The notes beneath the pieces were generated by a model that saw only the letters and a program-made list of their open reading frames with translations, was not told the origin of the DNA and did no database searches. A stretch of 14,505 bases of DNA. Source: JBDRLD01 sp043813445. GTDB taxonomy: Bacteria > Patescibacteriota > Patescibacteriia > JACPHY01. Of the stretch, positions 11,943-14,505 are shown in pieces. Every line of letters starts with the position of its first letter. Within the stretch, counting starts at the first letter, position 1. The stretch covers positions 1 through 14,505 of the forward strand of contig JBDRLD010000052.1 in the NCBI GenBank assembly GCA_043813445.1, given 5' to 3'. The translations under genes and the position numbers were made by a program.

Positions 11943-14111
11943 ATGGCGACCAAGAAGAAAGCGGTAGCGCCGGTTCGGAGAACCGGTTCCGTCAGGCCAA
12001 AGGTCTTCTACGCGATCGGCGCGAACACGGCAGGGTTGCGGAGTGTGCTCTCCGAGTTCCTACGCAACGCGCTCTACCACGGTCTCGCGACCGATGTCTG
12101 GGTCAATGTCGATGAGGGCAATCAGCTGACCATCCTCGACAACGGTGTCGGTCTCGGCGGAAAGCCGTCGAGTGACAAGGATACCGGAGAACCCAAGCCG
12201 AGCCCCCGTGAGTGTTTCGGAACGATCCTAGGCGAATCCATCGCTGAGGGCGCGGGCAACGGAGCGCGGACGTCCGCGTTGACGCTCTGTCAGGTCATCG
12301 AGGCGATCACCATCCCACACGACGATGGTGGCAAGGCCTACCGATGTGTCCTCCACCTGCCGTCGTTTGTGCAGGGTGTCTGCGACATGACGTGGGAAGA
12401 TCCGTGGGAAGAGGTGCGTCGAGAGGACACGCCGTTCCCGGCGAATCTCGATCACGGGACGCTCATGATCCTCCGCGACTTCCGCGCGAGCGACAAGAAG
12501 GCGCCGTTCGATGAGTCGCGCATGCGCAGCACGGCGAAGCGCGTGACGGCCGAACGCGTACGCAACTACGTGATGCAGGTGCTTCCGCCGGATCACATCC
12601 GCCAGGTACACGTGCAGAACGTGCGCATGCGTGCGCCGCGACCCGAGGGCTTTCAGCTCTGGTCGTGTTCACCGCCGAAGACCGTCCCCGGTCTCGGACG
12701 GGTGAGCGGAGACGTCCGCATCAGCGAAAGCGTGAGCGGGCGCCTCTGTACGATCGGTGGGACGACAATGTCGATCACGCTGCATGCATTCATCGAGGAT
12801 GCCGAGCAGCACAACCCGGATCTCGCGCGGCGCATCCCGGCATTCTTCTGGGACAAGCGCCTCAGCGGGTTCCTCCGCATCGAAGCGCTCGAGGACTATC
12901 CCTCGCAATCGCGCGAACACCTTGACCCGGCGTTCTGGGACAGGGATGTCGCCGTTGCGGTCGTGGACTACCTCGCAACCGTCGTCGGTCCGGCGATCGA
13001 GGCGAAGCGGCAGGAGTATCAGCAGCGGCCGCTCTCCGAGGTCACCGCACAGACGATCGCGTCGGTCATTGCGACCGGCCATCAGTCGCAGGGTGTCACC
13101 CCGGATGTGGCGGTCGTGCAGGACGATGGCGACGAGGCCGTGGATGCGAAGACGGTTCCACCGGAACAGCTTCCGATCATCCTCAGTCGCGTCGCCGTGT
13201 GTCTCGAGCAGGCAGTCGGTGATCCACCGTACGATCGCGGCGTGTTCCGCGTCGAGAACGCCCTCCCCGGCGAGACGTTCACGTGGAACGATCACGCGAA
13301 GCAGCTCATCGTGGAGCGGAGCACCTCTGGCGACCGCGTCACGATCGAAGCAATCGCTCGCTATGGGACGTATCCGGTCGACATGCAGTCGGATCAGCAC
13401 CCGAACCGGAAGCGGACCGTCGACGTCGACATCGCCCCGGCGAAGCCGACGAAGGGAGAGACATTTCTCCTTCGCCCGATGCTCACCGAGATGTATGTCG
13501 ACGAAGAGAAGCGTATCGGCGTGCGGAGCGAGGGTGGAACGTCTGGGACGTATACGTGGACGATCACACGATCCGTTGGGAATCTCACCGAGCCGGTCGG
13601 CACCTTCGAGGTGCTCGGCGGCACGCGGGCGATTACGTTCCATCCGACCGTGCGCGGCGACTACCACATCGTCGCAACGGATTCGATCGATCCCACCAAG
13701 CAGGCGGTGAGCGATATCGAGGTACGCGACCGTCCGCGCGTGGAAGCGCCACAGGCGGCCCCTCCGGAGAAGGATGACACGGACACGGACATCCGCAGGG
13801 TGTTCGTCGGTCGTGAGGGCATCTATGAGCATCGCGGGGTGCGGTATCGCGTACAGAACGCTCCGTACCTCTCGTCGCCATGGGACATTGATGAGGGTAG
13901 TCTCGTCTTCGTCTCCGACTCGCATCCCGCGAATCGGAATGCGCGGACGCCGGAGGAGCGAACGCTCCATGTCGTCTGGTGTATCGCCACCGGCATCTCC
14001 GAGCACTGTGCTCGTTCCGGTGATTTCGATCCCGGAGATACCGAGGACAAGGTCCGCGTCGTCGATGACGTGATGCGGTGCCTCCTCGGATACACTGACC
14101 CGGCCGCATAG
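11943..14111 (+). CDS. GHKL-type ATPase with Ig-like C-terminal segments (722 aa)
   Basis: Residues 25-180 carry the Bergerat-fold ATP site shared by Hsp90, MutL, MORC and histidine kinases: N-box SEFLRNA with E38 and N42, G1 box ILDNGVGL with D66, and a lid motif GAGNGARTSAL (103-113). E38 would be the water-activating residue of ATP-hydrolysing members. The DHGTLMILRDF strand (170-180) is the usual end of the domain. Residues 190-370 could be a transducer-like region (Y209 to F310). From about 435 the protein is beta-rich; 497-595 (SEGGTSGTYTWTITR, VRGDYHIVATDS) reads like an Ig/PKD-type fold, perhaps preceded by a second one. A distinct last domain (615-722) is unidentified. No kinase H-box, signal peptide or membrane helix is seen. 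AAGGAGGAG at 11926-11934 is the ribosome-binding site; it overlaps the end of the upstream gene. Codons are clearly GC-rich compared with the housekeeping genes. Confidence 0.85.
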   Translation: MATKKKAVAPVRRTGSVRPKVFYAIGANTAGLRSVLSEFLRNALYHGLATDVWVNVDEGNQLTILDNGVGLGGKPSSDKDTGEPKPSPRECFGTILGESIAEGAGNGARTSALTLCQVIEAITIPHDDGGKAYRCVLHLPSFVQGVCDMTWEDPWEEVRREDTPFPANLDHGTLMILRDFRASDKKAPFDESRMRSTAKRVTAERVRNYVMQVLPPDHIRQVHVQNVRMRAPRPEGFQLWSCSPPKTVPGLGRVSGDVRISESVSGRLCTIGGTTMSITLHAFIEDAEQHNPDLARRIPAFFWDKRLSGFLRIEALEDYPSQSREHLDPAFWDRDVAVAVVDYLATVVGPAIEAKRQEYQQRPLSEVTAQTIASVIATGHQSQGVTPDVAVVQDDGDEAVDAKTVPPEQLPIILSRVAVCLEQAVGDPPYDRGVFRVENALPGETFTWNDHAKQLIVERSTSGDRVTIEAIARYGTYPVDMQSDQHPNRKRTVDVDIAPAKPTKGETFLLRPMLTEMYVDEEKRIGVRSEGGTSGTYTWTITRSVGNLTEPVGTFEVLGGTRAITFHPTVRGDYHIVATDSIDPTKQAVSDIEVRDRPRVEAPQAAPPEKDDTDTDIRRVFVGREGIYEHRGVRYRVQNAPYLSSPWDIDEGSLVFVSDSHPANRNARTPEERTLHVVWCIATGISEHCARSGDFDPGDTEDKVRVVDDVMRCLLGYTDPAA

Positions 14112-14140
14112 CACGCGTGCCGGGCTGTACGAAAAGCAGA

Positions 14141-14169
14141 ACGCCCCCCTACGAGTAGGGGGGCGTTTT
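14141..14169. terminator. Bidirectional intrinsic terminator
   Basis: ACGCCCCCCTA (14141-14151) pairs perfectly with TAGGGGGGCGT (14156-14166) around a 4-base loop, followed by TTTT (14166-14169) and CTCTT. On the minus strand the stem is followed by TTCTGCTTTT. It ends the ATPase operon and the convergent partial gene. Confidence 0.85.
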
Positions 14170-14186
14170 CTCTTGTGTGAGTGCGG

Positions 14187-14505
14187 TTATTCCGCCGCAA
14201 TGCGCTGGACGGTTGGCACGGGATTGGCGCGGCTAAAGAATCCCGCAAATATACTTCGGAGGTGTTGTGGCCATGCGCGCGAGCTCATCGAGACAAGCTC
14301 GCGGAGTTGCGTCATGTGTTGCTCGGGGATGGAGGGGAGGAGTGTGGCGGCGCGTCCTACCGTGCCACTCAATCCGATCGTGCGTTGGCCGTTCTCATCG
14401 GTTGTGATGCCGATCAGTGGTGGCGTGCACGAGAAAAGCCCGTGGAATGCCTGAGCGACGCGCTGCGGTTGACGTTCCTGTACGATACCGACTGCGATTG
14501 CCGCC
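14187..14505 (-). CDS. C-terminal part of an unidentified protein (cut by window edge)
   Basis: The frame on the minus strand is open from the window edge to the TAA at 14187-14189, giving 105 residues. It includes QERQPQRVAQAFHGLFSC, TPPLIGITTDENGQRTIGLS and a helical end (EQHMTQLRELVSMSSRAWPQ, then SIFAGFFSRANPVP). No domain is recognised and no membrane segment is evident. A coding reading is supported by the open frame, the convergent bidirectional terminator just beyond the stop, and stop-codon use like the neighbours. Whether it belongs to the accessory cluster cannot be told from this fragment. Confidence 0.65.
   Translation of the reverse strand, partial: AAIAVGIVQERQPQRVAQAFHGLFSCTPPLIGITTDENGQRTIGLSGTVGRAATLLPSIPEQHMTQLRELVSMSSRAWPQHLRSIFAGFFSRANPVPTVQRIAAE

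Noticed and set aside
12757..13710. 317-codon plus-strand frame inside the ATPase gene
   Set aside because: The product is almost entirely Arg/Ser-rich, typical of an out-of-frame reading of GC-rich codons.
12669..14114. 481-codon open frame antisense to the GHKL ATPase gene
   Set aside because: It mirrors a GC-rich gene with clear GHKL motifs, start and ribosome-binding site. The antisense product is Arg/His/Asp-rich without domain character, and its start has no supporting signals.
822..14189. TGA recoded as glycine (as in Gracilibacteria) or tryptophan
   Set aside because: All genes are full length without in-frame TGA, and tryptophan is encoded by TGG. Only the absence of TGA stops remains notable.

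Overview
The window looks like a piece of a bacterial chromosome of moderate GC. The stripped-down intergenic layout, the tyrosine recombinase, the rpsO/pnp neighbourhood and the many proteins with no recognisable family point tentatively to a Candidate Phyla Radiation (Patescibacteria) lineage, perhaps Peregrinibacteria-like. That placement is inference; no rRNA is present to confirm it. All genes read through in the standard bacterial code, and all 11 complete or 3'-complete genes end in TAA or TAG.

Region 1 (1-5849) is mostly housekeeping. It holds the 5' part of a Xer-type tyrosine recombinase on the minus strand. This is followed on the plus strand by rpsO (ribosomal protein S15), an NYN/LabA-like putative RNase, pnp (polynucleotide phosphorylase with an Arg/Gly-rich tail) and a membrane-anchored protein of unknown function. 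The intergenic spaces around rpsO and the NYN gene carry three clusters of an unusual ACGC-rich repeat family. The repeats overlap likely promoters and can fold into hairpins.

Region 2 (5850-7600) has a 0.7 kb stretch with no convincing protein gene. Inside it is a near-consensus sigma70 promoter, about 400 nt of strongly foldable sequence and a strong intrinsic terminator: a good candidate for an unassigned structured non-coding RNA. A TraR/DksA zinc-finger gene and lspA (signal peptidase II) follow. A 146-bp nested palindrome at the end of lspA can serve as a bidirectional terminator.

Region 3 (7600-14170) is the most interesting part: four visibly GC-richer genes bounded by terminators. 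Two minus-strand genes encode a 246-aa coiled-coil/basic protein and a 514-aa protein with about three tandem winged-helix-like segments and a C-terminal coiled coil. Diverging from them is a two-gene plus-strand operon. Its first gene encodes a 522-aa protein with about four HTH-like segments; its second encodes a 722-aa GHKL-type ATPase with Ig-like beta-rich C-terminal segments. The three transcription units have near-consensus promoters with 17-bp spacers, strong GGAGG ribosome-binding sites and clear terminators. I know of no described system with this composition. I propose it as an undescribed ATPase plus DNA-binding-protein module (chromosome organisation, genome defence or mobile-element biology), without claiming which.

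The window closes with the C-terminal part of an unidentified minus-strand gene, convergent with the ATPase gene across a bidirectional terminator.
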